NCBI GenBank assembly: GCA_035526435.1 | Contig: DATLCI010000202.1 | Span: 1-15,848 of the forward strand | Direction of reading: 5' to 3' | DNA length: 15,848 nucleotides | DNA from: DATLCI01 sp035526435 | GTDB taxonomy: Bacteria; Acidobacteriota; Terriglobia; Terriglobales; Acidobacteriaceae | Shown here: piece by piece, positions 1 through 6,398 of the stretch | Numbering within the stretch: position 1 is the first letter of the stretch | Layout: every line of letters starts with the position of its first letter | The notes under the pieces: generated by a model | The model's input: the letters and a program-made list of their open reading frames with translations, nothing else | Database searches by the model: none | Told to the model about the DNA's origin: nothing | Made by a program: the position numbers and the translations under genes

Positions 1-479
1 GTGCCACTGGCCTTCGCCAGCCCAAAATCCAGCAGCTTGGTCCCCGACTTGGTCAGCATGATGTTGCCGGGCTTGAGGTCGCGGTGGGTGATGCCGGCGC
101 GGTGGGCTCTGTCCAGCGCGTCTGCCACCTCGATGGCGATCTTCCAGAACTGATCAAGCGACAAGGGGCCACGCCTCAGGGGGTCGGAGAGCGTTTCTCC
201 CTCGAGAAACTCCATGACCAGATAATCGGTGCCATTCTCACTACCGACGTCATGTAACACACAAATGTTGGGATGTTGCAGCGCGCTTATGGCACGGGCC
301 TCGCGCTCGAAGCGCTGCTTCAGGTCCGGGCTCGCAGACAGGTGGGCAGACAGCACCTTGATGGCTACGGTGCGGTCGAGGCGAGTATCGCGTCCACGAT
401 AGACTTCGCCCATACCGCCGGCGCCGATGGCCGACACGACCTCATATGGGCCCAGGCGGGTTCCCGCAGACAATGCCAT
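1..479 (-). CDS. Ser/Thr protein kinase (Pkn/Hanks type), N-terminal fragment cut by window edge
   Basis: Translating the minus strand from the ATG at 479-477 gives 159 residues of a bacterial eukaryote-like kinase domain, running off the window at base 1. Visible motifs are a glycine-rich loop (IGAGGMGEVY, residues 18-27), the ATP-binding lysine in VAIK (K41), the catalytic HRDLKPGN loop (132-139) and the Mg-binding DFG (151-153). Because HRD and DFG are intact, the kinase is probably active. The start is supported by GAGGTG about 6 bases upstream of the ATG and by a sigma-70-like promoter at 504-532. The activation loop, APE motif and any membrane or sensor domains lie outside the window, so the signal and localisation are unknown. 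It is divergently arranged with the Spy-like gene at 623. The kinase at 12980-15316 is a different gene with the same type of catalytic domain. Confidence 0.93.
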   Translation of the reverse strand, partial: MALSAGTRLGPYEVVSAIGAGGMGEVYRGRDTRLDRTVAIKVLSAHLSASPDLKQRFEREARAISALQHPNICVLHDVGSENGTDYLVMEFLEGETLSDPLRRGPLSLDQFWKIAIEVADALDRAHRAGITHRDLKPGNIMLTKSGTKLLDFGLAKASG

Positions 480-503
480 TCGTTCACCTCGGAAGGTGCG
501 CGC

Positions 504-532
504 ATTCTAGCCTAAAAGAGCTTGACGACCAA
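504..532 (-). promoter_or_regulatory. Putative promoter of the partial kinase gene
   Basis: On the minus strand TTGGTC (532-527) is followed after 17 bases by TAGAAT (509-504), a reasonable -35/-10 pair. Transcription would start roughly 18-20 bases before the ATG at 479, leaving room for the GAGGTG ribosome binding site. Called by eye from consensus only. Confidence 0.5.
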
Positions 533-544
533 GCTTGGCGCCAA
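529..544. promoter_or_regulatory. Two overlapping 10-bp palindromes in the divergent intergenic region
   Basis: CCAAGCTTGG (529-538) and TTGGCGCCAA (535-544) are both perfect palindromes and share the four bases TTGG. They overlap the -35 element of the kinase promoter and lie upstream of the Spy-like gene, so one bound protein could affect both genes. No specific regulator can be named. Chance occurrence is possible, because each palindrome alone is short. Confidence 0.35.
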
Positions 545-622
545 CGCAACTTTTTTCCTGCAGCTAGGTTTGTGTAGGAGACAGCCGGGCGCAGAGCGTC
601 AGGATGATGAGAGGAACAGCCA

Positions 623-1117
623 ATGAAGAGATTTGCGCAATTTGTGTTTTCCGCTACTGCGATGCTTACCCTGAGCGCGGCGCAGTTGGTAGCGCAGAAC
701 ACCCCCACAACTACCACTACAACTGATCAACACAAGAGCATGGATGCCCAGCATCAACGCCATATGGCGGGCAAGATGGGACGCAGGGGCGGAAGAGCCC
801 ACATGCAAAAGATGTCCACCGAATTGGGCTTGACTGAAGCGCAGAAGACCCAACTCAAGGCCCTGCACGAACAGGAACGCACCAAAGCTCAGGAGCTTCG
901 CGTTAACACTTCGCTGACCAAAGAGCAAAAGATGGAGCAGATGAAGGCGTTACGCGAGTCCAGCCAGAGCCAGATGAAGAGCATCCTGACTCCGGAACAG
1001 CAGACGAAGTTCGAGACCATGAAGCAGAACCGCAAAGAGCACATGGGCAAGCATGGGCGCCGCGGCGCCTGGGGAAATAAGACGGAAGGCCAGAAGCCGG
1101 ACAGTACTCAGAAATAA
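623..1117 (+). CDS. Spy/CpxP-like secreted LTxxQ-motif protein
   Basis: This 164-aa protein has a typical signal peptide (MKRFAQF..., hydrophobic to about residue 20, probable cleavage near A24). The mature part is mostly charged and predicted helical, with three LTxxQ motifs: LTEAQ (70-74), LTKEQ (98-102) and LTPEQ (122-126). That motif defines the Spy/CpxP family of periplasmic chaperone-like and metal-stress proteins. Residues 37-63 are rich in His and Met, as is the HMGKHG segment near 140-145, which could bind metal; this is inference. A threonine run (29-34) links the signal peptide to the mature domain. The start is fixed by GAGGA at 611-615, seven bases before the ATG. The gene is divergent from the kinase and ends in a strong hairpin. 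No two-component system is nearby, so its regulator is unknown. Confidence 0.8.
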   Translation: MKRFAQFVFSATAMLTLSAAQLVAQNTPTTTTTTDQHKSMDAQHQRHMAGKMGRRGGRAHMQKMSTELGLTEAQKTQLKALHEQERTKAQELRVNTSLTKEQKMEQMKALRESSQSQMKSILTPEQQTKFETMKQNRKEHMGKHGRRGAWGNKTEGQKPDSTQK

Positions 1118-1147
1118 CGTTTGGGAAGCAGCAACAGAAGCAGCAGC

Positions 1148-1177
1148 AAAGGGGAGGCGCTTTGGCGCCTCCTCTTT
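1148..1177. terminator. Bidirectional hairpin terminator between convergent genes
   Basis: Bases 1148-1160 and 1165-1177 form a 13-bp stem with one G-T pair and a TTTG loop. The stem starts with AAA and ends with TTT, so it looks like an intrinsic terminator from either side. It follows the Spy-like stop codon by about 30 bases, and its outer base (1177) is the last base of the TGA of the convergent gene at 1177-1686. Confidence 0.75.
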
Positions 1178-1686
1178 CATTGCGGTGAATCTTCTCGGGG
1201 AGAATCGGTGCGCGGATCGCGGCGGTGCCGGTTGCGATGCTCGGCACGGGCTGAGTGCTTGGCCGGATCCTCGCTGGCCATCTTCTTCAGCTCGCGGTCA
1301 CGGACGATCTCGGGGCCGTACTGTGCAACGTCGGCCCTTAGCATCTCTAATAGATCTAGCAGGTATTTGATCTGGGTGCGTTCCACATAGCTTTCGGCGT
1401 CGGAGCGGAAGCGCGGCAGGAACATCAGGTGCAGGTCTTCGACCGGCCGTTGGAATTCCGGAAGGTACTCGTCGTCAATGTGGGCGATGGCAAAGTTGTG
1501 GACCACTTCCCAGTCCACCAGTTTGTCCAGGTAGGAGCGGACGAGTAACTCAAAGCGGTCAATGGGAAACGCTTTGGGAGAGGATTGCGGGGCCTTGTCC
1601 ATGGTCACGAGCTTCGTAAGCGGACTGCTGATATCCGGCCATTTAGGCTGGTCCTGTCTTACCTTGGTTCCTTTGCTGCCTTTCAA
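1177..1686 (-). CDS. Conserved-looking hypothetical protein downstream of kdsB
   Basis: I do not recognise this 169-residue protein. The central part (about 40-130) looks like a compact helical domain: it starts with FPIDRFELLVRSYLDKLVD and includes VVHNFAIAHID, LHLMFLPRF and a helix around KYLLDLLEMLRAD. The last 35 residues are highly charged (Arg, His, Asp) and probably disordered. There is no signal peptide or membrane segment, so it is probably cytoplasmic. The longest reading uses a TTG start 13 bases after the kdsB stop, directly after an in-frame stop. An in-frame ATG at 1602-1600 (residue 29, MDKAP) is an alternative; neither has a good ribosome binding site. The same strand and short gap suggest cotranscription with kdsB, but I infer no function from that. 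The C terminus overlaps the shared terminator. Confidence 0.7.
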   Translation of the reverse strand: MKGSKGTKVRQDQPKWPDISSPLTKLVTMDKAPQSSPKAFPIDRFELLVRSYLDKLVDWEVVHNFAIAHIDDEYLPEFQRPVEDLHLMFLPRFRSDAESYVERTQIKYLLDLLEMLRADVAQYGPEIVRDRELKKMASEDPAKHSARAEHRNRHRRDPRTDSPREDSPQ

Positions 1687-1699
1687 TCATCAATCCAAA

Positions 1700-2431
1700 T
1701 CAATCAATTCCCGATGCTTTTATGATGCCTTCCACGCGCCGGAGGTCATCTTCGGTGTCGACGCCGACGGTGTCATATTCCGTCTCTTCGACATAAATTT
1801 CAATGCCATTTTCGAGGAAACGCAATTGCTCCAGGCGCTCACTCCGCTCCAACGCTGATTCCGGCAACGTGCAGAATTTGTCCAAGGCGGCGCGGCGGTA
1901 GGCATAAAACCCCAGGTGCTTCATGTAACGGAATGACTTGGCTTGGTCCCGGTCAAAAGGAATGGTAGCGCGGGAAAAATAAAGGGCTTGTCCGCCGGCG
2001 CTGGTAACTACCTTCACCGCGTTGGGATTGTTGATGTCCGCTACGGGGCAGGGCGTCATCACTGTGGATACCAATATGTTGTCATGCAGCATCGGCCTGA
2101 GCAGAGCGTCAATGTGTTCGGGACGGGCCAGCGGCTCGTCTCCCTGAACGTTGACATAAACGTCCGCCGCGATGGTTTTAGCTACTTCATACACCCGGTC
2201 GGTGCCGCTGCGATGCTGGTCAGATGTCATCTGCGCGCGCCAGCCATTCTTTTGGCACACTTCCATGATCTCCGGTGAATCGGTCGCGACGATGACCTCA
2301 GCCAGCTGCTTACAGCCCTTGGCGGCGCCATACACATGGGCCAACATCGTTTTGCCCGCGATCTCACGCAGGATCTTGCGCGGCAGCCGCGTAGATGCGA
2401 TCCGGGCCGGAATGATGCCGATAGCTTTCAT
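1700..2431 (-). CDS. kdsB: 3-deoxy-manno-octulosonate cytidylyltransferase (CMP-KDO synthetase)
   Basis: KdsB activates KDO with CTP to give CMP-KDO, the donor for the LPS inner core, in the cytoplasm. From the ATG at 2431 the protein is 243 aa, the normal family length. Visible motifs are the nucleotide-binding PARIASTRLPRK (8-19), SGTDRV (75-80), the metal-binding VQGDEP (95-100), KHLGFYAYR (171-179), SERLEQLRFLENG (197-209) and VDTEDD (224-229). In-frame ATGs exist at 2440 and 2470, but family members begin right before the IIPAR strand. A TAGAAT box at 2444-2439 ends seven bases before the 2431 ATG, so a start at 2440 would lie inside the -10 element. The downstream neighbour is the hypothetical gene at 1177-1686, 13 bases away. 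The gene implies a KDO-containing outer membrane. Confidence is very high for function and moderate for the exact start. Confidence 0.95.
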   Translation of the reverse strand: MKAIGIIPARIASTRLPRKILREIAGKTMLAHVYGAAKGCKQLAEVIVATDSPEIMEVCQKNGWRAQMTSDQHRSGTDRVYEVAKTIAADVYVNVQGDEPLARPEHIDALLRPMLHDNILVSTVMTPCPVADINNPNAVKVVTSAGGQALYFSRATIPFDRDQAKSFRYMKHLGFYAYRRAALDKFCTLPESALERSERLEQLRFLENGIEIYVEETEYDTVGVDTEDDLRRVEGIIKASGID

Positions 2432-2438
2432 CTGCGAC

Positions 2439-2444
2439 ATTCTA
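2439..2444 (-). promoter_or_regulatory. Putative -10 box of kdsB (leaderless arrangement)
   Basis: TAGAAT on the minus strand lies seven bases before the ATG at 2431, which would place the transcription start at or next to the start codon. There is no Shine-Dalgarno sequence before this ATG, which fits a leaderless message. A convincing -35 element is lacking: the best candidate, TTGAAT, is 20 bases further upstream. Confidence 0.4.
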
Positions 2445-2516
2445 CAAGGTGTGACGTTGGACACATTCAAAGCGCGTTATCCCGTGTTTTCATTTAGACT
2501 GCACCCCATTCCAAAT

Positions 2517-4298
2517 ATGACCAGACGATCCGCTCCGCTGCTGCTCCTGGCCGTTTCTGTCTCTCTTTGGGGACAGGCCTCGCCCGAACGATACGCCAAA
2601 GATGTAACCACGCTTGCCGATCCGAAGATGCAGGGCCGCGGGGCGGGCACCAAAGGGCTGGAACATGCCCGCGATCATCTGCAAAAGCGCTTTGCCGCGT
2701 TGAAGCTGCAACCGGCCGGCGACAATGGCTACCTTCAGCCCTTCACTGTGACTACTGGCGCGAAGCTGCGCGGCAAGAACAAACTGGAAGCGACCATTGC
2801 AGGCAAGAAGCAGAGGTTGGCCATCGAGCGCGATTACATTCCGTTCAGTTTCTCGGCCACGTCCGACGTCACCGGGCCGGTTGTTTTCGCGGGATACGGT
2901 GTATCAGCAAGTGATGCCGGCTATGACGACTACTTTCACTTCGATGTAAAAGACAAGATCGTCGTCTTGCTGCGCTACGAGCCAGCCAGCCTGACCAAGA
3001 AAGCAGGACAGCGCACCTCGCACGCGCAGCTCGTCAACAAAGCCATCAATGCCCGCAATCACGGAGCGAAGGCGGTCGTGCTGGTGAATGGGAAGTTGGA
3101 CGGTAAAGAAGAAGACTTACTGCCCCGTTTTGGCTCGTTGGCCGGCCCGGAGAATGCCGGGATCGCGATGGTGCAGGTGACGAACTCGATCGCCGATGGC
3201 TGGCTCAAGCTCGCAGGAAAATCTCTGGAGCAAGTGCAGAACCAGATTGACACTACCAGCTCACCCCAGTCGTTCGCACTGCCTGCGAATGTCGCGCTCG
3301 AAGTAAAAGTTGACTTGGAGCGCGTGCAAGCCAAAGTAAGCAATGTGGTTGCGTACCTGCCGGGCGAAAGCGACGAATACGTGATCCTGGGAGCGCACTA
3401 CGATCATTTAGGATTTGGCAATGGGAGTTCGCTGGCGCCGTCGATGATCGGGAAAGTACATCCCGGGGCTGACGACAATGCCAGCGGAACTTCTGGTTTG
3501 CTTGAACTAGCGCGTTTACTTTCTGAACAGAAAGACCGCAAGCGCGGGGTGCTTTTCATCGCCTTCTCCGGTGAAGAGATTGGATTGCTCGGCTCGGCCT
3601 ATTGGGTCAATCATCCGACCAAGTCGCTGGATAAAGCCGTCGCCATGATCAACATGGACATGATCGGCCGCATCAAGCCGGACGGACGCATCTTCCTGGG
3701 CGCTTCCGGAAGCGGCAGCAACTTCAAGGAAATAATCGAGCAGGTGAGCGCCAAGCATCAGCTCAAGCTGGAGACTTCCGGCGCGGGCTCGGGGTCGAGC
3801 GACCATATTTCCTTCCTGGCCAAGCAGATCCCGTCGCTGTTCTTCTTTTCCGGATTGCATGCGGATTATCACAAACCTTCGGACACGGCGGAAAAGATCG
3901 AATCCGGGCAGGCAGCGAAGCTGCTGAACTTTATCGCCGACCTTACGCAAGAGCTGGAGCGTACCCAGCGCGCGCAGTTCATCCGCGTGGAGGAGCCGCG
4001 CCCGGTGAGCGGCGGCTCGGGCGGCGGCGGTTACGGCCCCTACTTCGGGTCGGTGCCAGACATGGGCGAAAATGCCGGCGGCGTGAAGTTTGCAGACGTC
4101 CGCAAAAATTCTCCCGCTGACAAGGCCGGCCTCAAGCCCGGCGACGTTATGACCCGTTTTGGGGACAAACCCATCACCAACCTGTATGACTTCACCTTTG
4201 CACTGCGGCAGTACAAGATCGGCGACACGCTCGACGTGACCGTCCTGCGCGAAGGCAAACCGATGACCGTGAAAGTCACCCTGGAACAACGCAAGTAA
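2517..4298 (+). CDS. Secreted M28-family zinc aminopeptidase with PA-like and C-terminal PDZ domains
   Basis: From the ATG at 2517 the product is 593 aa. It begins with a signal peptide (MTRRSAPLLLLAVSVSLWG) and continues with a region resembling a protease-associated insert (about 110-260). The M28 dizinc domain carries all expected residues: H294 in GAHYDH, D319 in HPGADDN, the catalytic/ligand pair E353-E354 in SGEE, D381 in NMDMIG and H452 in YHKPSDT. A glycine-rich linker leads to a PDZ domain (about 505-593, with SPADKAGLKPGDV). It should remove N-terminal residues from peptides outside the cytoplasm. The reading frame is open upstream into kdsB antisense, but the signal peptide fixes this start. 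No clear ribosome binding site precedes it. The stop codon overlaps an in-frame ATG of the next gene's frame (TAATG), so the two are probably cotranscribed. Confidence 0.92.
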   Translation: MTRRSAPLLLLAVSVSLWGQASPERYAKDVTTLADPKMQGRGAGTKGLEHARDHLQKRFAALKLQPAGDNGYLQPFTVTTGAKLRGKNKLEATIAGKKQRLAIERDYIPFSFSATSDVTGPVVFAGYGVSASDAGYDDYFHFDVKDKIVVLLRYEPASLTKKAGQRTSHAQLVNKAINARNHGAKAVVLVNGKLDGKEEDLLPRFGSLAGPENAGIAMVQVTNSIADGWLKLAGKSLEQVQNQIDTTSSPQSFALPANVALEVKVDLERVQAKVSNVVAYLPGESDEYVILGAHYDHLGFGNGSSLAPSMIGKVHPGADDNASGTSGLLELARLLSEQKDRKRGVLFIAFSGEEIGLLGSAYWVNHPTKSLDKAVAMINMDMIGRIKPDGRIFLGASGSGSNFKEIIEQVSAKHQLKLETSGAGSGSSDHISFLAKQIPSLFFFSGLHADYHKPSDTAEKIESGQAAKLLNFIADLTQELERTQRAQFIRVEEPRPVSGGSGGGGYGPYFGSVPDMGENAGGVKFADVRKNSPADKAGLKPGDVMTRFGDKPITNLYDFTFALRQYKIGDTLDVTVLREGKPMTVKVTLEQRK

Positions 4299-4299
4299 T

Positions 4300-4306
4300 G
4301 GAGAAG
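4300..4306 (+). promoter_or_regulatory. Ribosome binding site that selects the ATG at 4313
   Basis: GGAGAAG lies six bases before the ATG at 4313. The alternative in-frame ATG at 4298 overlaps the previous stop codon but has no comparable site. The purine stretch therefore favours the downstream start. Confidence 0.55.
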
Positions 4307-4312
4307 CGAACT

Positions 4313-5410
4313 ATGCGCGCAGTCGTAAGGAAATCCCTGTCTGTCACTTTGTTTCTGGCAGTCGCTTTCGCGGTTTTGGCGGGGGCGCAGCAGCTTGCGC
4401 TGACCAAGACCGAAGATCCGCTTGTGCTGCCCGAAGAGAAGCACCTGCGCAACATCCGACAACTGACGAACGGCGGCGAGAATGCCGAAGCCTATTTTTC
4501 CGCGGATGACAAATGGCTAAGTTTGCAGCACACGCCGGCCGAAGGCGGCTGTGACCAGATCTACGTGATGAAAGTCCCCTCGGCCACGAAGCAGGAGAAG
4601 CTGGAACCGCCGAAGCTGGTGTCGACCGGTAAGGGCAAAACGACTTGCTCGTACATTTTTCCCGGCGGCAGGAAGATCCTTTATTCATCCACGCATCTGG
4701 GCGATGCCAAGTGTCCACCGCGCCCGGACTACTCGCGCGGTTACGTGTGGCCCATCCACGACACCTTCGATATTTTTATCGCGGACCGCGATGGCAGTCA
4801 TCTGAAGCAGCTCACTGCCTCGAAGGGTTATGACGCGGAGGCGACGATTCGTCGCGATGGGAAGAGCATCGTCTTCACTTCTACCCGCGACGGCGATCTG
4901 GACATCTACACGATGGATGCGAAGGGCAAGAACATCCGGCGATTGACCAATGAGATCGGATACGACGGCGGACCGTTCTTCTCCGCCGATGGCAAGAAGA
5001 TCGTCTATCGCGCGCATCATCCCAGCGACGCGAAGGAGATCGCGGATTATCAGGCGCTGCTGAAGGATGGATTGATCCGTCCGACGAAGCTCGAGATCAT
5101 GGTCATGAACGCCGATGGCTCAGGCAAGCGGCAGGTCACGCACAATGGCAAAGCGAATTTTGCGCCGTTCTGGCATCCGGATGGCAAGCGGATCATCTTT
5201 GCGTCGAACATGGACGATCCGCGGGGACGCAATTTCGATATCTACATGATCAATGAAGACGGCACCGGGCAGGAACGCATCACCTTCAGCGCTGACTTCG
5301 ACGGCTTCCCGATGTTCAGCTCCGATGGAAAGCGGCTGGTGTTTGCTTCGAACCGGCACAGCGCCAAGCCGGGAGAGACGAATGTTTTTATTGCGGATTG
5401 GGTGGACTGA
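4313..5410 (+). CDS. Secreted PD40/TolB-like beta-propeller protein
   Basis: The product is 365 aa from the ATG at 4313, or 370 from 4298. It starts with a signal peptide (MRAVVRKSLSVTLFLAVAFAVLAGA). The rest consists of repeated WD40-like PD40 blades, recognisable by recurring F(S/H)xDGK..(V/I)F.S and DI(Y/F)xM..DG patterns, for example SADDKW, RRDGKSIVFTSTRDGDLDIY, SADGKKIVY, HPDGKRIIFASN and SSDGKRLVFASN. This fold occurs in TolB and in many periplasmic binding or scaffold proteins. No peptidase domain follows, so a catalytic role is not supported. It lacks the N-terminal TolB domain and is not beside tol/pal genes, so it should not be called tolB. The adjacency suggests it works with the M28 peptidase outside the cytoplasm; that is inference. 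Two Cys pairs could form disulfides. It ends immediately before a G/C hairpin. Confidence 0.85.
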   Translation: MRAVVRKSLSVTLFLAVAFAVLAGAQQLALTKTEDPLVLPEEKHLRNIRQLTNGGENAEAYFSADDKWLSLQHTPAEGGCDQIYVMKVPSATKQEKLEPPKLVSTGKGKTTCSYIFPGGRKILYSSTHLGDAKCPPRPDYSRGYVWPIHDTFDIFIADRDGSHLKQLTASKGYDAEATIRRDGKSIVFTSTRDGDLDIYTMDAKGKNIRRLTNEIGYDGGPFFSADGKKIVYRAHHPSDAKEIADYQALLKDGLIRPTKLEIMVMNADGSGKRQVTHNGKANFAPFWHPDGKRIIFASNMDDPRGRNFDIYMINEDGTGQERITFSADFDGFPMFSSDGKRLVFASNRHSAKPGETNVFIADWVD

Positions 5411-5430
5411 TAGGGGGGCCTCCCCCCCTA
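5411..5430 (+). terminator. G/C-only hairpin directly after the PD40 gene stop codon
   Basis: TAGGGGGG (5411-5418) pairs perfectly with CCCCCCTA (5423-5430) around a CCTC loop, starting at the base after the TGA. It would stall polymerase, but AAAACGG follows rather than a T tract. It is therefore a weak or Rho-assisted terminator, or a repeat element rather than a true terminator. Confidence 0.5.
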
Positions 5431-5439
5431 AAACGGCAA

Positions 5440-5517
5440 ATGTTTAAGAACAAAGCAGTTGCAACTTCAATGTTTGAAAACAAAGGCTTTAGCCCGGGGC
5501 ATGTTTGAAAACAAAGG
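5440..5517 (+). repeat. Three 17-bp direct repeats with 30-31 bp period
   Basis: ATGTTTGAAAACAAAGG occurs exactly at 5470-5486 and 5501-5517. A 3-mismatch copy (ATGTTTAAGAACAAAGC) lies at 5440-5456. The spacers are 13 and 14 bp, and the second contains GGCTTTAGCCCGGGGC. There is no coding potential. The arrangement resembles a dispersed intergenic repeat rather than a CRISPR, because the spacers are much too short and one of them is itself palindromic. Confidence 0.7.
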
Positions 5518-5558
5518 ACTTGTTAAGGGTAGTGGTGAGCGCCGGATTTGTTTCGGCC

Positions 5559-5653
5559 GGGGCTAAGCCCCCAAGGTTTTGTTGCCTAGTCCGCGTGATA
5601 CGTGTGCTGCTTAAACCAATCCGGCGTGGCTAAAGCCGCGCCCTGATACGTGT
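5559..5653. repeat. REP-like palindromes with GGCTAAAGCC core and a repeated TGATACGTGT
   Basis: This gene-free stretch (part of a 5411-5741 gap) holds two compact palindromes: GGGGCTAAGCCCC (5559-5571), and a 9-bp stem with an AA loop at 5623-5642 (GGCGTGGCT / AGCCGCGCC, one G-T pair). The decamer TGATACGTGT occurs at 5596-5605 and again at 5644-5653, the second time directly after the palindrome. Similar GGCTAAAGCC palindromes are common intergenic elements in Acidobacteriota, from general knowledge. No ORF or RNA gene is supported here. Confidence 0.6.
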
Positions 5654-5695
5654 AACCGCTCAGGGGAGCAAGTACTCGCTATTCACCGCTTAGTT

Positions 5696-5753
5696 AAGCT
5701 TGACAGCAAGCATAAAAATGACCGATAGTCATGTTTGACTGATGGTCAAGCTT
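5696..5753 (+). promoter_or_regulatory. Promoter/operator of the TetR-HlyD-ABC operon
   Basis: A perfect -35 TTGACA (5700-5705) is followed after 18 bases by GATAGT (5724-5729). Two near-identical 13-bp palindromic sites of the form TGACYGATRGTCA lie at 5719-5731 (over the -10) and 5736-5748 (over the expected start site and the ATG). They are separated by four bases. An outer 9-bp inverted repeat, AAGCTTGAC (5696-5704) / GTCAAGCTT (5745-5753), encloses the whole region. TetR-family regulators typically bind such palindromes next to their own gene, so this is very probably the autoregulatory operator. Binding would block both polymerase and translation initiation. Confidence 0.7.
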
Positions 5754-6398
5754 GCCCAATCCGAACCGGGTCGCCGCGAGCGGCGCAAGGAGGAGACGCG
5801 CCGCCATATCTTTCAGGCCGCGATGAAGCTTTTCGAAAAAAAAGGCGTCTTCGCCACCACGGTAGAGGAGATCACTCAAGCCGCAGACGTAGGCAAGGGC
5901 ACCTTCTTCAATTACTTCCCTTCGAAAGAAGCGATCCTCTCGGCGCTGGCGGAGCGGCAGCTTGGGATCCTTGACCGCGCGGTGGAGCGGGCCACCGTGG
6001 CGGAATCAGTGAAGCCGGTCTTGATGAAGATGTGCAAAGAGCTTTCTTCGGGCCCCGGCCGCAGCCAGATCATGCTGCGCAGCCTACTGGGACTGGTGCT
6101 CTCGCACAAAATGTTATTCAAACTTTTTTCCGCGGTGCTGGCCAAGGGGCGCGAGCGCGTGGCGACGATCATTACGCGGGGGCAAGAACTGGGCGAGGTC
6201 CGCAGGGACCTGCCCGCGGCCGAGATCGCGCGCTGCCTGCAGCACACCGTCTTCGGAACCAACTTTATCTGGGCCGCATCGACGCCCTCCGACCTCATGA
6301 CCTGGCAGGAGCGTTCCATGGAGATTTTCTGGCGGGGCATCGTCGCGGAAGCAAACCCTTCGGGCGGCCCATGCAAAGAAAGTGGCAGGAAAAAATAA
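5742..6398 (+). CDS. TetR/AcrR-family transcriptional regulator
   Basis: This 218-aa protein has an N-terminal TetR DNA-binding domain at about residues 17-63 (ETRRHIFQAAMKLFEKKG, TTVEEITQAADVGKGTFFNYF). The helical C-terminal ligand-binding domain is of normal length. It should repress the downstream efflux genes and itself until an effector binds; the effector is unknown. The ATG at 5742 has no ribosome binding site and sits about 12 bases after the -10 box, inside the second operator palindrome. No other suitable start exists before residue 28, so a very short leader is implied. The basic stretch RRERRKEETRR before the first helix is typical. The stop overlaps the hlyD-type ATG (TAATG), so expression is coupled. 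The gene order matches E. coli cecR-ybhGFSR, but the resemblance is to the layout and does not establish orthology. Confidence 0.93.
   Translation: MVKLAQSEPGRRERRKEETRRHIFQAAMKLFEKKGVFATTVEEITQAADVGKGTFFNYFPSKEAILSALAERQLGILDRAVERATVAESVKPVLMKMCKELSSGPGRSQIMLRSLLGLVLSHKMLFKLFSAVLAKGRERVATIITRGQELGEVRRDLPAAEIARCLQHTVFGTNFIWAASTPSDLMTWQERSMEIFWRGIVAEANPSGGPCKESGRKK

Noticed and set aside
2172..2516. 115-residue N-terminal extension of the M28 peptidase
   Set aside because: It lies antisense to kdsB, and the signal peptide starting at 2517 would be internal and useless with the extension.
3516..4289. Long antisense reading frame inside the M28 gene
   Set aside because: Composition-driven shadow of the GC-rich sense gene; no recognisable domain and no promoter or ribosome binding site.
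4313..5410. Naming the propeller protein tolB
   Set aside because: It lacks the TolB N-terminal domain and tol-pal neighbours; only the PD40 propeller is shared.
5440..5517. CRISPR array
   Set aside because: The repeat is 17 bp, spacers are 13-14 bp, there are only three copies, one spacer is palindromic, and no cas genes are nearby.
6032..6397. N-terminal extension of the HlyD-type protein
   Set aside because: It runs in a second frame through the TetR gene and would bury the membrane anchor; the ATG at 6398 has a ribosome binding site.
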